Assembly: GCA_964019695.1 (NCBI GenBank)
Contig: OZ026531.1
Coordinates: 12,180,593-12,244,592 of the forward strand
DNA length: 64,000 nucleotides
Reading direction: 5' to 3'
From: Loripinus fragilis
Taxonomy: Eukaryota > Mollusca > Bivalvia > Lucinida > Lucinidae
The notes under the pieces were generated by a model. It saw only the letters and a list, made by a program, of their open reading frames with translations, searched no databases and had not been told where the DNA came from. A program made the position numbers and the translations under genes. Numbering within the stretch: the stretch's first letter is position 1; the number at the start of each line of letters is the position of its first letter. Positions 31,914-45,800 of the stretch are shown piece after piece.

Positions 31914-31949
31914 ATGGCACAGCAAGAGGTCGACTCGAGAAAATGGTCG
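31914..31949 (+). CDS. TOP2: TOP2 exon 1 (start codon, 12 residues)
   Basis: ATGG in a good start context (AAAGAAATGG) encodes MAQQEVDSRKWS and ends at the consensus donor TCG|GTAAGT. Phase 0 matches exon 2, which opens AIFDKMNSQ. Homology is weak this near the N-terminus. The assignment rests on phase, donor, start context and position; the alternative is a start at Met 42605 in exon 2. Confidence 0.7.
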
Positions 31950-34900
31950 GTAAGTGCTGTATATTGTCAGTTATTCTTGTACTAAAGAACGATTCGGATC
32001 TAATTTATTTTAATGAGGAAGAGGTCATGACCCCGGCACATGTCACGTGGTTGATTTGTTTCGATTTTGGTTGGCTTTCACTCTGACCGCCAAAAACAAA
32101 GTCGACTCTGAATATTTCCGAAGAAAAGTGACCTGTCTGAACAGTTCCTGATCGTTTACTGGCGTCCTCACTATTTCTTAAATGCCTGCGCTGTAGAGGC
32201 TTCAATACTCAGATAAGGATGGCGACATCAGGACCTTTGAAGGCATTTTCACTTTTCGATTTTTCTGTCTTTTTGAAATTGAGATTGTTGCAGTGGGTGG
32301 GGAATTTTCTGAACACCTTTTTAAAGTTTTTTGGAAAGCCACAACCTAAAATTTGATACAGGAAAATTTAAACTCTTTACAGGACAACTTGGTGGCTTAG
32401 ACAGTGCATTTAACAACTGGAATAGGCCCTAATATTCATATTTCAGATTTTCATGATTTTTGGTCGGGGTGGGGGGGGGGGGGGGGGGTCAGAACATCCC
32501 CTTTTCAAATATTTATGGTATGAGATTTTTCTTTAATGATTAAATTAGCATGCATAAATAGTTGTACAAAATTGTCGATAGATGAAAATGATTTAAATCA
32601 GCCTTCCAAAAGGGTCTGAAAAATGGTAGCACTGAATTCAGGGCGATATGATGGATTTTTATTTTATGTTATCATATCCCGGCACAACCTATTTTCGACC
32701 GCCACCTAATTTCGACCACCTAATACTTTGCTTCACAAAACTCTTAATAGTCTGAATTTTACAACTGTGGTGGTATCATTGTTTACAGGAGGAATAGGCA
32801 AGTTAATTAGCAGTTTACTTTCAGCTTTGGTAGTTGAGTGTGAACCATGCATAAACATTGTATTCGAGGACCCTGTTTTCTTTAACTTTTTCTTATCACC
32901 AAATTACCTGCTTGTTTTCATGGCTACAGTTTCTAAATTTTTGTTACAAAATTCATATTTTGTACATCTGCATGATGAACTGTGTTGCCTTTGACCATTG
33001 ATGCCAATTAATATTGAAAAGCTTACAGAATAAATTTATTTTGAGGTAAACTTTTGATATACTGTGCTTATGACAATTTTCTTCGTTTTCTTTACTTTTA
33101 ACAATTGTTCAGGCTTCAGAAAATGTCAAATAAATCATCACATCATTATCTATAACATTAACTATTTATACTGGTGTAAGACATAACTTCTCTGGCATTG
33201 AAATGCATGTGCTTTGTCTCTGCTGATAGTATAGAAATTGTTAAATACCAAAAAGCATAACCCTACCCCAAGTAATTCAACTGTCCATTTAGAATTCCAT
33301 ACATGGTGTATATTTTCCTGGTGTGTTGGACTACATTAACATTTTCAAAAATAGTTTTCATGTGTTTTGCTTTTGTAAGGTTGTACTGCCAGAACAGAAA
33401 CATGTTCAGGGCTATTTGGTTTTGACAGAAAATATTTACCCCAGGCGGTCGGAAATAGGTTGTTAAATTCCTGAATTTGCTACCACTGACCACTTTCTAA
33501 ATGAAAGGCCTTGTCAGACTTTCAAGAGGAAACTCAAAACTTTATAGCTCTATATGTGTTACTCTTGGACTGATAGATAATATAAAGCAATAACCAAAAC
33601 AACATGACTTGAAAGTAAATAAAACAACACAAAATACATCTTAGGCGGTCGAAAACTGGTTGTGCCAGGATATAGCCCTGATTTTTTAAGCCTCTATCTT
33701 TTCCCTTACTGTTATCGTGGACGTAAACCAAGTTGAAAACACATTTCCAAACAGTGTCTTCCTCTAACACTACTCCATTTTGTATGTTTATCAGGTCTAA
33801 GAAACGCATAAAAGGACAGAATTTCTGTCAAACGATTGAAGATCTTTCGTTTCACAGATCTGGTTATCTGTCAAACGACAGATATATGCTGTTTGAAATG
33901 TTACAGTATCAAATAAATTGTACAATTCGAAAAAAACGCATACTGGTACATGTTGAAAACTCGTCATACTAACATCAACTATCTTTTAGAGAAGACCAGG
34001 GGTGTCTGGAATAGTGCATTTTCTGCGGGAATAAAGGAATACACACCCTCCCTTTTCTCCTTGTATTCTTGTCTTGAAAACACTCTAATTCAGGTATTTT
34101 TTGCCTTTTTCTCCGCTATTTTGCTGAAATTGAAACAGCGTTCTGTCAATCTACCTGCAAGTCGCCATCTTCCTTGACTGGTAGCCTCCTTTTTTCTGAT
34201 AAAGTTCGATTTTGGCCGTTTCGGTTGCAGAAGCTGGATTCGTTTAGTTGGTTGAAACTACGGTAGACAAGACAGTACAACATTTATATTTTTTAGGTTA
34301 TTGGTAGTTTCGCTCGTGAGCCGCTTCACCCATGAGTAGGCCCTTGTTACTTATTTTGATTGTTTCGCCAAATGGCTCATTTTGCCCACTTATTGTTTGT
34401 CACTCTGTCCGTATTTGATTAACATGTGCATTAGCATGCACAGATGCAGTAATTTTTGCCAGCCGGATCCAGGCCCGACTTCCAGAAAACAGCTCTGACA
34501 ACGTTTGTTTTGCGTCCTCAATAGACCCCTTTCCCATTATCGGATTTTACCTGTATCATGTGATATTGGCTGACCAGTCCAACAATTGGACTACTTCCGG
34601 TATATGGAGCTGTAATAACTTACTACTAATTTTGCATGCATTTCACTTAAATTCATGACGGTTAAAACACCAAACAAAAGGAAAATGGCAATTATATGTA
34701 CCACAGTTACATATGATGACAAAAAGAGTTAATATTGTATTTTAAATTTTATCTAATTTACGCTGAACTTTTTTCAAGCGGTACATGTACCGGCATATTA
34801 TATTTCCACAATTATTTACGCTGCTGACGGAGCGGCCCTGATTAGATTACGTGTTTCCCTGCGGGTCTGCACTATTTATTAACTTTCCCAACAAGATTGT

Positions 34901-36787
34901 CGAAAATTACACAGAAATCGGTGTGTCTTTATGCGAACTTTTCCGAGAAAGAATGTCTTGATCTATCCGGTGATATATCGCCACATATGCGAACTTTTCC
35001 AAAAGGGACAATTTATGGATAGTGTAGACCCGCGGGGAGACACATCTCTCCAAGGTCTTCATCAGCAATGGAAATAGTAGGGAACTGTCTGCCTGTTTCA
35101 CTAACGCCAGGCTCATTCTAGCCAAAAATCATATGAGTAAAAGTAATAATTTGGACATGTTCGCGCTAGAAGCAAATGTATTATTTATCTCGAAGCAAGT
35201 TTGTACGCTGTTCTTTCTTTTTAGAAGTTGCAGCAATAGAGTATAACGTCGACAGCTCGATCCCTGGTACATCGAAGCATCCGCATATGCCAAATAGAAT
35301 ATAATATGACCGATTATATTCGGAAAAGATGGTATATTTCTTAATATGCAATGTTTCGTTGGTACTCAAAAGAACTGTCTCAACGAAACGCTTGTTTTTG
35401 TGTATTCAAACGCATATTTTTTGTAAGACTCAGACCGAGTGTAAGATTAGAGGAGAATAATAACTTTTTGATTCAATATTATTTGCAATTTGGCGCCGCA
35501 TATGCGCCCAAAACTGACTGTCGGGTAGCTCATATCTCTCCTTGGTAAAAATTGTTATTGCATTTGTAAACATACATGTATGAACGCCGAATGATGATAG
35601 TCATTTGGGAACATTTACAGATCTTTTAAAAATTAATTAGTTACTTGAAGAATTTTCAGGTTGAATTTCTATAGATGTCTAATTTCATCTTAATGGTTCA
35701 AAGAAGCAGCAGTATGTATTCATATTACTTTTTTTGGGCCACTGAATGTACGCACTAAACATTCCAATCCAATGTAGTCTAGCTATCAAGAACTTAAGAA
35801 CGGAATCCCTACTTTTCTTATTCTCGAAAAAAGATAAATTTATATTTTCACATACATTTTATAAGTCCTCCGTATTGTTTCTACTATACATGTACATTGT
35901 GATAAGTGCAAAATATACTTTGATTTCGAACTATTATAAAAATCGACGCAGATTAAAGCACATGTATTTGAAATACATGCAAATTACTAAAACAAACGAA
36001 TCTGCACTGTAAAAAATGCGCTTACAGATTAAACACTTTCTGAGACGCATTTCTTGTCCCGTTTTTTTAACGCGTATACAGGCAAGACATGTATCAAAGC
36101 TAACCAATAGGAATACAATACTTTTCTGTACACGTTTAGACCTCAACATGTACTAGACATGTTTAAATTCTATGCGCATTTTTTACAGTGTGCTATACTA
36201 ACATCTATAACTCAGAGGAGCCTGTGCAAATACACAGTCTCATCAGGTCATTCGCTGCTCGCGCATCAGAAAGAGACTCAGACAAAAATGAAGACGTATA
36301 GTCTCACCAGATGCTCATGCATGCCTGTCACCAGTAAGGCTTGCATAGTCGCGCATGCATGTTAAATATATTGGCTGAGCATATGCGATAAATGATGAAA
36401 TATCATCAAATACACCTCCATTCATAGATCCATAATATCATCATTTCCCGTCTGTGGTATATAAACGACGGCCACTAATACGAATGCGCAGACTCTAGAG
36501 AACGCACAGACTCGCGAAATTTTTCGCTGCTCGCACACAACAGGATCTTTCTAGTAGAAATACCCTGCACGCACACACGCATGCACGCACGCACACAAAC
36601 ACACATTATGGATGAAGACTCAGCCTCAAGTCCCGCTGGATAAGTTTGTGTGGGCGTTTTAAAGGCTTTTTACAAAGATGTGATAAGTAGACGTCTAGCT
36701 GGGCTTCTTATCAACTTTAAAGAAAGCGACTGGTCACGCGTGCCGAAGTTCTAAAGACACGTGTGCAATATTTTATTGTTTTCAAAG

Positions 36788-36847
<60 letters not shown>

Positions 36848-39800
36848 TGCACTTACTGAAGAACCGGGTGCAATTTGGGCCAGTACAAAATAAAATGTAT
36901 CATATCACGGAGTGGTCAGTAGCAAATGTAACCATAAATGACCATACAGAACATAGTGACATGGAGTCTTGTCAGACTCTTCAATTAATAATTGCTGTTT
37001 TTTTTTTTTTATTTCTTTAAATTTTTTACCCATATTTAGAAGTTCTATAAAGTTAGATCAACAGTCAGTATATGTTACTTTATATACCGGAAGTAGTCCA
37101 ATTGCTGGACTGGCCAGCCGATGTCACGTGATACAGGTAAAATCCGATAATGGGAAACTCCTCTATTTAATTTACTGTTTTACAGAGGGTGTCCAATGGT
37201 TATTTCAAAGAAAACTATAATTTTCCAAGGTTTCAGAGAGGTTCCAACATTTACCGTGGGGGGGGGGTCAACTTTTCCAGGGGGATCCAAATGCTTATTT
37301 CTATAGAAACGGATTTAACTTGTGATATTTCAAGGGGGTCCGGACCCCCTATCCCCACTTCTGGATCCGTGCATGATTGGATTAGGAAAGGGGAGGTTTT
37401 GGAAACCCAGCAAACACAGTCTCTCGGCCCATCATCAAAACTCCCTTTGGATAGTGGAATGGCATTTTGCTGGGGAGCGGATGTTGGCACAGTTTTATAT
37501 GTTTAATAGTACAGGTCAGTCCCGTTAGTACTCGTCGCGTTATTACGCGAGTACGTTTATAGCGCGGATCTGCCTTGGCTCCCAAAATTTTCAAAAAAAA
37601 AATTTTTTTTTTTTTTTTTTTTTTTAAGAATTTTTTTTTATCTTTCCAAACGGCTGTTTACTAAACCACTAATTTGTTTTGCCAAAACATTACTATTCAC
37701 TCTTGAAATAAATAATGTATTCTTAATTAATCTCTTCTTGTTGTAAAAACGCCAGTGAGCAGAGTCTGCACAAAAGGTTTCCACTGGGTAATTTGACAAA
37801 AAGATGTTGTGTATTTTATCTTCTGCCCTGTCACCTGTCTAAACGTTTGTCTGGATAGTTTCCTGTACAATTGTAGCAATTGATTAAAATCAATATAAAG
37901 TTCACACCTGCTGAGTTTACAACACAAGCCAGACGTCCAATTATCTAGTTACCTCAGGGTGTTTTCACAGCAGTAAAAGCGGTCATTGACCTGTGACACA
38001 ACCTTGCTTAATTGAATATTCATTATCCATAACGCAGATTTAATATCAGCCAATCAACATACAGCTCATTGAAGTTGACCTTTGAGGTCAGTAGGAATTA
38101 TCCAATCAATAATTATAAGAGTATTAAACTCTACTGCCAGATGTCCTAGCGGTATAATGTTTACCATAACGCCGCATATACTGTAACACCAATGTAAAGA
38201 AATCTTCTTCAATTTTTGAAATGCTTGATTTTTGTTTAAAATTGAGTTATTTTGGAGGGATTTGAAGTACAAAACATATGATACTGAGCTTGTGTTTATT
38301 AAATTATCTGAATAATTAAGAGTAAGTGTTATTGGTATTTAAATAACCACAGAACCTCTCCTGAAAACAGAATACCCCACCCACACTGACTTTGTTCTTA
38401 AAAAAGGTTATTCTTTGGAAGCAAAGAATGCACTGAAGACTTGAAACTAGAGTGTGCAAGTTTCCTGGACCAGACTAGCAAGTTTCGGCCTTGGCTCCCA
38501 AAATTAAAAAAAAAAAAAAAAATTTTTTTTTTTTTTTTTAGATTTTTTTTCTGAACTCGTTAGTACGCGTCCCGCGTATATCGCGAATGAGATTCGTGGA
38601 CCCCAATCGGCGCGTAGTAACGGGACTGACCTGTAGTTTGCTGGGAACTGATAGGCGAATTTCACTACAAATAAATGAAACAAATACTGACATTTTGTTC
38701 AACAGTTCCTCTGACGAATAAACGAACGATCTCCCGCGAGTAAGCAGCATTGATATAACCCTACCCCCTGGCTAAGCTATGCTTAATCAATTCGTCCTGC
38801 CAAGTAATATACCAATACAGACCTCTGTTACATAATTACACTTGAAATGATTTTAGAATCTCAAAATACATTGGAATGCATTTCCACGCGCTCAGATATG
38901 TAATAAAAACGTGTTTCTGAATTGTTTTATGTGGACGTGGAGGGATTGTCTCATACACAGAACGGAGGTGTTTTACAAAAAGCACATGCAAATAAGTGTC
39001 ATTTCTGGCGGAAAAAAATCCTAAAGTATTCTTCTTCTTTGGATCAGAGGTTGATTAATTTTGAATTGGATACTTGTATACTTGGGTATGTTTTGACTTG
39101 GGACTGCTTCGACTCCAATTGCTCATTGCGCCAAACTAAATAAGGCTGAAACCATCTGTAAACCCATAACGGCCTCCATAGGTTGGTAGTCAATGTAAAT
39201 ACGCAATACAACGGTTGCTGGGTAGTACAGCAGACGCTGGAAAACGGAGGAACAAAAGGGCAACAAAACAAGAAAAATAAAAGGGGTCCAGTCAACCCTT
39301 TTATATCACGTGACAAACAACTTTGCCAATATGGCTGACAGATGTGAGAAGTGAAAACTGAGAAAATTTCAATCCGTATTTGCAGTTTTAAATGGCACCT
39401 CCGGTAAATTTAAGTGTGTAAACTATTTTATTACAGCCGTTTTCTTCAAAGTGCACCAATAGATCAACTTGGAATGTTCTCAAAAATGTTGTTTTACCTG
39501 TCTAGTCTTGTGTATTCCTTGCCACATCTTGCGGTTTTGTTGAAACAGAAAGTAGCACATGAAAATGTGATAAAATAATGCTATATCTGTTGTTTTAAAG
39601 ATAGGTAAAATCTATGAAATGACAGATATTCTATCGTTTGACAGAAATTCTGTCCTTTTATGCGTTTCTTAGACCTGTTTATAGGTTTATCTATATTTTG
39701 ATATTTAGTTTGCCGCTGATGCATACCTGATTAGTTCTAAAAAGATAAAATACTCCTGTCCACATAGAATGTTTACACTATTTGTTTTCAAAACATGGCG

Positions 39801-42800
39801 TCATTTTTGTCTTCTGAGCTGAAGAGCATGCTTTTTCTGTGGGTACTAAAGTCACGCATGAATTTGTTTTGGTATTTAATGTACCGACAATGACCCGTTT
39901 ACTTTCCGTTTTCTGAATACACAGATGTTTTAACAACATTAAATACCAAAATCAGACTTATATAACGTTTTCTTTTACCTTCCTTATTATCATAATTGGC
40001 CTAAAAATGATCATACCTGGTCTGTTGAGATTAAAAGAATCCAATACCATCTCACCATACATTTGTTACATGTAGATATTTGCAAAAAAAGATGACCAAT
40101 TACCAATCTAACTGGGGCCGCCTTTTACCGATTTGTTGCCATCGAGAACTACCCAGTTGGATATGTACAAACTGTGTCCGAGGAGTTCTTAATGGCAATG
40201 GATGGGATCCTTTTTTGTGCACACAGGTTGATTTTTATGGTGACCTTTCTCACCATTTGTAATAGGTTTTCTTTTAATATCTTGATGAATGTCAACGAAT
40301 AAAGGTCAATCTTCAACCTAGTATGCAAATTTTTCACCCCGGTTCTGTATTCCGACGGATGTCACTGGATTGAAAATTGACTAATTTCAGATAAGGAACT
40401 CCCCCACTTCCGCTAACAGGAAATACATAGAAAAAAATCCAAATGGTTTTGCATATTCAAACAATGACATCATTATACAATTCTAATCATAAACCATTGC
40501 GCACATGTTCAAAAAGAAGGTCAAAACACCCAATGTCTCTATAGAAGATTCACGTGGCGCCTTAAAAACGATGGGTACCAACTGTGTGTATTGACTGATA
40601 GCCTATTTGAACATAAGCGTGTGATAGTAAAGCTATTCAGCGTGCAGCAAGGTTAGCCATGAAATAAAAAATATTTTCTTCACTAATATCTTACTGATCA
40701 CTGTGCAAAAGTAATTTGATTCTGATCTTTCCAATCAATCGCTTCTTGTCGTAAACAAGCTGACCCTCTCTCGGTTCAGAGGTCAATGTACTCTTGCCTT
40801 AGCTTGCTACTTTTGGCGGGAAACTTGTCACATGAGCACATGATCAGAATAACAATTGTCCGCCTTGTTGGAAAAGTCCGTTTTCGGTCTGATTATGACA
40901 TTTTGGGACATGACAAAGCTTCCTTTCCGAAAATTAGATTTATACGGGTGGGGTATGTGATTGTTAAGGATTTCTGTCAAGTAAGTATCTCATTTTCTTT
41001 GGCATGCTATATTAAATTGAAATCAAACCGTTCTTGGAAATTGACTTTCATTTTCTGAAATAGGTCATTACTCGGTATAATTTTATAGAAAATAGGGGGC
41101 GCTACATTGCACAATAATACAGAAACGTGACTGCTGCGAGCGTACCAACATTGAGTAAGTTAACAGAATCAATAGCTCTAACAATTTTGCCCTGATTTTC
41201 AAAATTCAAACACCTACTTGTTTCTTATAATGCCCAAAATCCACTGTTAATCTTATTACAATAATGTACTGAGTTCTTGAAAAAGCGCTGACATACCTTA
41301 CCTAGTCATGAGGAGTATAACCAGTACCGGGTTTTATTATGATATTTCTCAACGTTTTATTAAGTTCGTCTCATCAATTCAACATCCGAATTTTATTGCA
41401 AAAACGTCATCACCCCTAGCTCATGAAAAGCATGCAAAATGGCTGCGATGAACCGAAAAACGACAACAAGAACATGATATTACAGATTGCATTGATCGTG
41501 TCATAATAACGAAGTCAATGGTAACATTTTTATAATTTTGGTTGATATTGAGGGGCAACCCTGCACAAGCTGACATAGGAAATTTACAAAGATGACAAAT
41601 CATTGAATATATATTTTTTTATTTGTCAGTTTTAACAATTGTTTTGGGTGCTCAACAGAACCATCTCTGATATTGCAGTGTTGTGCCTAGGTCAAGAATT
41701 CTGGGGGACACAGGTGTCCCTCTACCTGAATTTCAGGGGGACATTTACAAATTCTGGGGGACACACCAAATCTTTCAATTTTTTACCTGTAAAATTGAAT
41801 AGTTATCCGAAAATTTCTGTTCATTTTTTTTATTTAAATTTGAGCTCGATTTCAATAGATTTGGCTCAAGAAGGGGTGAAGATGACAGTGAAGTAGTTTC
41901 TGCTGGTGCCCTAGTTTTGAATTCACCAGCAAATTTACTATTTCTATATTAAAATAGCTTTTCTTCTGGCCTTCTGCTATGAAATTCGAGTTTTCCGCCA
42001 TTGTTGTTGTGTATTGGACTGCGCTGGTTACTTCCCTTTATTAGGTTACACTAAATACGGAAATAGTAGAAAAACAGCGAAAAATAATAAGCAGATTTTC
42101 GAGGTGCGCCCTTTGGCCCGCGCTGGGTGCGATTTTAAGGGACACCGGCGGTAAAATCGCGGGAATCCCGCAATGTCGCGCTCTAGGCACAACACTGTAT
42201 TGAGAGTTGAGTACTCAACATGAGTGATTATATTATATGAAATTGTTTTTAAATTTCACACTCTTATCGAAAGACCTGGGTCTTGAGGCTATAAAACCTT
42301 TTTCAAGCTGAACTCAACTGCTCATAAAAAATAAAATACCAACAAATGAAGAAGATTCTTGCTTTAAGTCTCTCAGATGTTGTATTTATATATAAATGTT
42401 GACATGTTGGCATTTAAATATTTATAAGGAGGATAAATTTTACACATGTGAGAGTTTTCAAGCATTAAATAGAAAAACTTTATTTTCACCCTTTTTTTAT
42501 CCATTATGTGCAACTAAAATTTCATGCTCAATTTAACATGAAAACAACTTTATAACCTCAAGTCTTGATTATTTCTTAATGTATTGCAGGCTATATTTGA
42601 CAAGATGAACTCCCAGGCAGCAGGGGAGGGAGAAAAGAAACCACCAAAGGAGAAGAAAATAACTGCTGCTAAAGAGAACTTTGATGAATTTCACATTCCT
42701 GGTGCCGAGGGTGAGGGGAAGGCGACAAAGAAGAGGTTGTCTGTTGAGAGAATATATCAGAAGAAATCTCAGTTGGAACATATTCTGCTCCGTCCCGATA

Positions 42801-45800
42801 CATATATAGGATCTGTGGAATCAGTCACTCAGGTAGATATGGGTCTTGTCGCGAGAAAACCAGTCTTCAGGGTTTCCAACCAGGTCATGCTCAAACCAAC
42901 TTACTCAGTAACTCTGCTACAGAGACGAGCTAGGGTAATTAAATTTTGCCTGAATCAAATGTATATAGTCATATTATACTTTCCAATTAGCAAATAACAA
43001 TGACACTGATCGGACTGCACATGCTGGTCTGCACCTTTGTTGTTTCAGGTTTTTTCGAGACAAAGCTCATTAGAGACCAGACATATTCAACCAAATAAAC
43101 ACATTGTGGGCATTTAATATAACTATTACAAAATTATATACCCACTTTTGAAAACAGTGTAGAACCAGCTGATCAAGAACCACAATTTGTTTTTTCACCA
43201 TTACTGTGTCAAACTTGATTTTGCTGTAAGTGGGGCAAAATCAAGTTGGATTCCCAATGCATTTGCATATATAGTAAAATTATTCTGTTTCAAAGTTATT
43301 ATTATACTGATTAGATCTAATAATTAATGAGACAGTAACTATAGAATATAAATTAAGTACCAAAGGTCAACTTTAAACTTTGACCTTTTAGCTATCATCC
43401 TTATTAACTGATTCTAGTGTCTTTTTCTCCAAGATCACTGAACCAACTAAAGCAGGGTTCGCGCTACCGATCACCATTGTCGCCAAATGCTAAGAAATAA
43501 TAAATTTGGCGCAAAAAATTGTAATTTGTCGACAACTATTGGCGAAAGAAAAATCGCTAGCGAAAATTTTTGTCTGGCAGCGGAACATCACCTCCGGATA
43601 AAGTCATTGCCTCGGGCCGCCTTAAGTTAATTGTCAATTAACACTTCGATTAACACCAAACAATTCTGTAGCTGATCAGTCGAACCTGGACATGTCCTGC
43701 TTTTAACCTACGGCGATCGGCACACTTTTAACAGCTGCTACCAGTAACTGTCAGAATGACAGACCATAATATACATGGTGTCATACTGTGCATGAAATAA
43801 ACTGCACCATCACCATGATATCTTTGCTTATTGTAGTCTATAATAATAGTCATTAACTTTCTGAATTCGTAACTTTAAACATGTTGAAAAGACCGCTACA
43901 TAGCCGTCCACAAAGAAGAAAAAAATTCAAGTGTCACTTACAAGCTCATTTTCCATCAAGCATAGTGAGAAAGGTGAAAGATTTGCATGGGGTTCACTGC
44001 GCCATTCATTCATCTGACAGCATCACTCACCAGACATTACCAGACATGCGAAATGATCCGCGCATTTCCATAATTCGGACAGTAGCAAGGCAACCCTGAA
44101 GATAGCTTCTCTCTTCAAAGCAGAGTAACGTGCGCCATTCAAAGGGTTTTTCTTGACGGTCTCAGATATCTGAACCTATCATCTATAAGCAGAAACCTTT
44201 TATTTATAAGGTAGATGATGTTATGGCTCATAAAATTTGTTTTGTCAGAAAAAAATATCGGTAAAAACTCGGACTTATGTCCGAGGTAAAAAATATGCAA
44301 TTGTGCTCTCCCCTAACATTTTTGAGTTAGCTCCCTTTTGGCAATATTTTGCTCACGTTGGAATTCATTGCAGTTATTCGTTTTATTTAACATACATTTT
44401 CCAAAGGGGGAGTTCCAAATCTGCCCACGCATGGATTTGGATAATATTTTGTATGTTGAATACCTACGGTATAACAACTACAAAAATGAAATTATTTTAT
44501 TCCTCGAACGCTGTTAGGCCACAGGGGGACACCTTGAAGTACACCCTCTTTGTACCAATATATGACCTATTAAATATCAGTCTCAAATCATTAACATTGT
44601 TGACTGCTACATTCTTTGATTGGAATATAAAAGAAGACTTCCCAGGGTATACCTTACTACCATTAATGTATATAAGTACATCTAGATAATTTTTTTCTGA
44701 CCCATCAAAATTTGAATTATCCACAATTTGAACACTAAAGTTAGTGTCTATAGGGGATTCTGTCCTAATATTTACCATGTTCAAGTTTTTGTCAACCCAT
44801 AATATTTTCAGAAAAGTAGGTCAAATACATCCTCTTTATGCATGTAAATTTTCATAAAATTTGGACACTGGTAAAAGTGTTATAATTTGCATAAAATGAG
44901 TTAAGTCAGTTTTGATTCATATGTGATTTCAAATAAAATATTCCAGTTAGGTCTTACAAACCGCAGTTTCTCCACCAGTATTATACTAAAAACGTATTGA
45001 CTATCACTATTTAGTATCTTCATCCCAATTAGGTCCAATAATTTGTTGGTGTCAGAAGTTTTAACATAAAACTGGCATTTCTGTAAGCAGCACTTGATAA
45101 GTAGCACTCGGTCTAGAACTTAGGTGTACGGGTGGATGTCAAGCAGGTACCATTTGTGAATTGATCTTCCACTGGTTTCCAAATTATTTTAGGACTGAAG
45201 CCAACAAGTGTTTATGCTCTTAATGTCTTTTAGCCAATGAAAAAAAAAATAAAAAAGATTAGGATTTATGCTAGGTAATTCATCGTCTCCATCTACATTC
45301 TATGTTCCTGTTGCACCTAGAATTTCCTCTATCTTATGTCCCTCCCAATCAAATATTGAGGGTAAATTGGTTCAGGACTATGTGCATACTTCTCATTAAC
45401 TCTCACAAACTTAGTGAAACCAGATCAAGTGTTTAAGAAATAGTGTACGTTTTCACTATTTTGGTAGGTTCTTTTTTCAGAGAACTTGGATTTCACACCA
45501 GCTGTCTTTGTATCGGGGAAAACTTTCCCCCTTACATTGATAAAGTGTTGTATTTTCAAATTCTGGTCCTTCTGGAATATTTAGTTTCAGCAGAAAGTAG
45601 AAGACCATTTAAGCCAGTGCTAGGAGGTACGCGAGCTGCAGCACTTTCCATTTAGTGTCATGCAGAGCCTGAGTGAAACTGAGTCTTAAGTTTTAAAATT
45701 TTATAGTTTATTTCTAGTATGGAATGATCCGTTTTCCCACATTATTTAAATAGTATCCTTATTTTTGCAGTCCCTTAGTCAATAAATGTGTACATTTTAA

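Larger units (their letters stand above)
34531..37156. mobile_element. TIR element of 2.6 kb in TOP2 intron 1
   Basis: TTCCCATTATCGGATTTTAC at the left end is matched in reverse at 37137-37156. The inverted similarity extends about 85 bp (CTGTATCATGTGATATTGGC, CCAACAATTGGACTACTTCC, GGTATA). No clean TSD was found. The inside holds a decayed foldback (34855-35040), a family A half (35350-35390), CA-rich repeats and a long C tract. No transposase was recognised. Confidence 0.75.

Noticed and set aside
36763..37020. Proline-rich protein
   Set aside because: It is a translation artefact of a 59-bp C tract.
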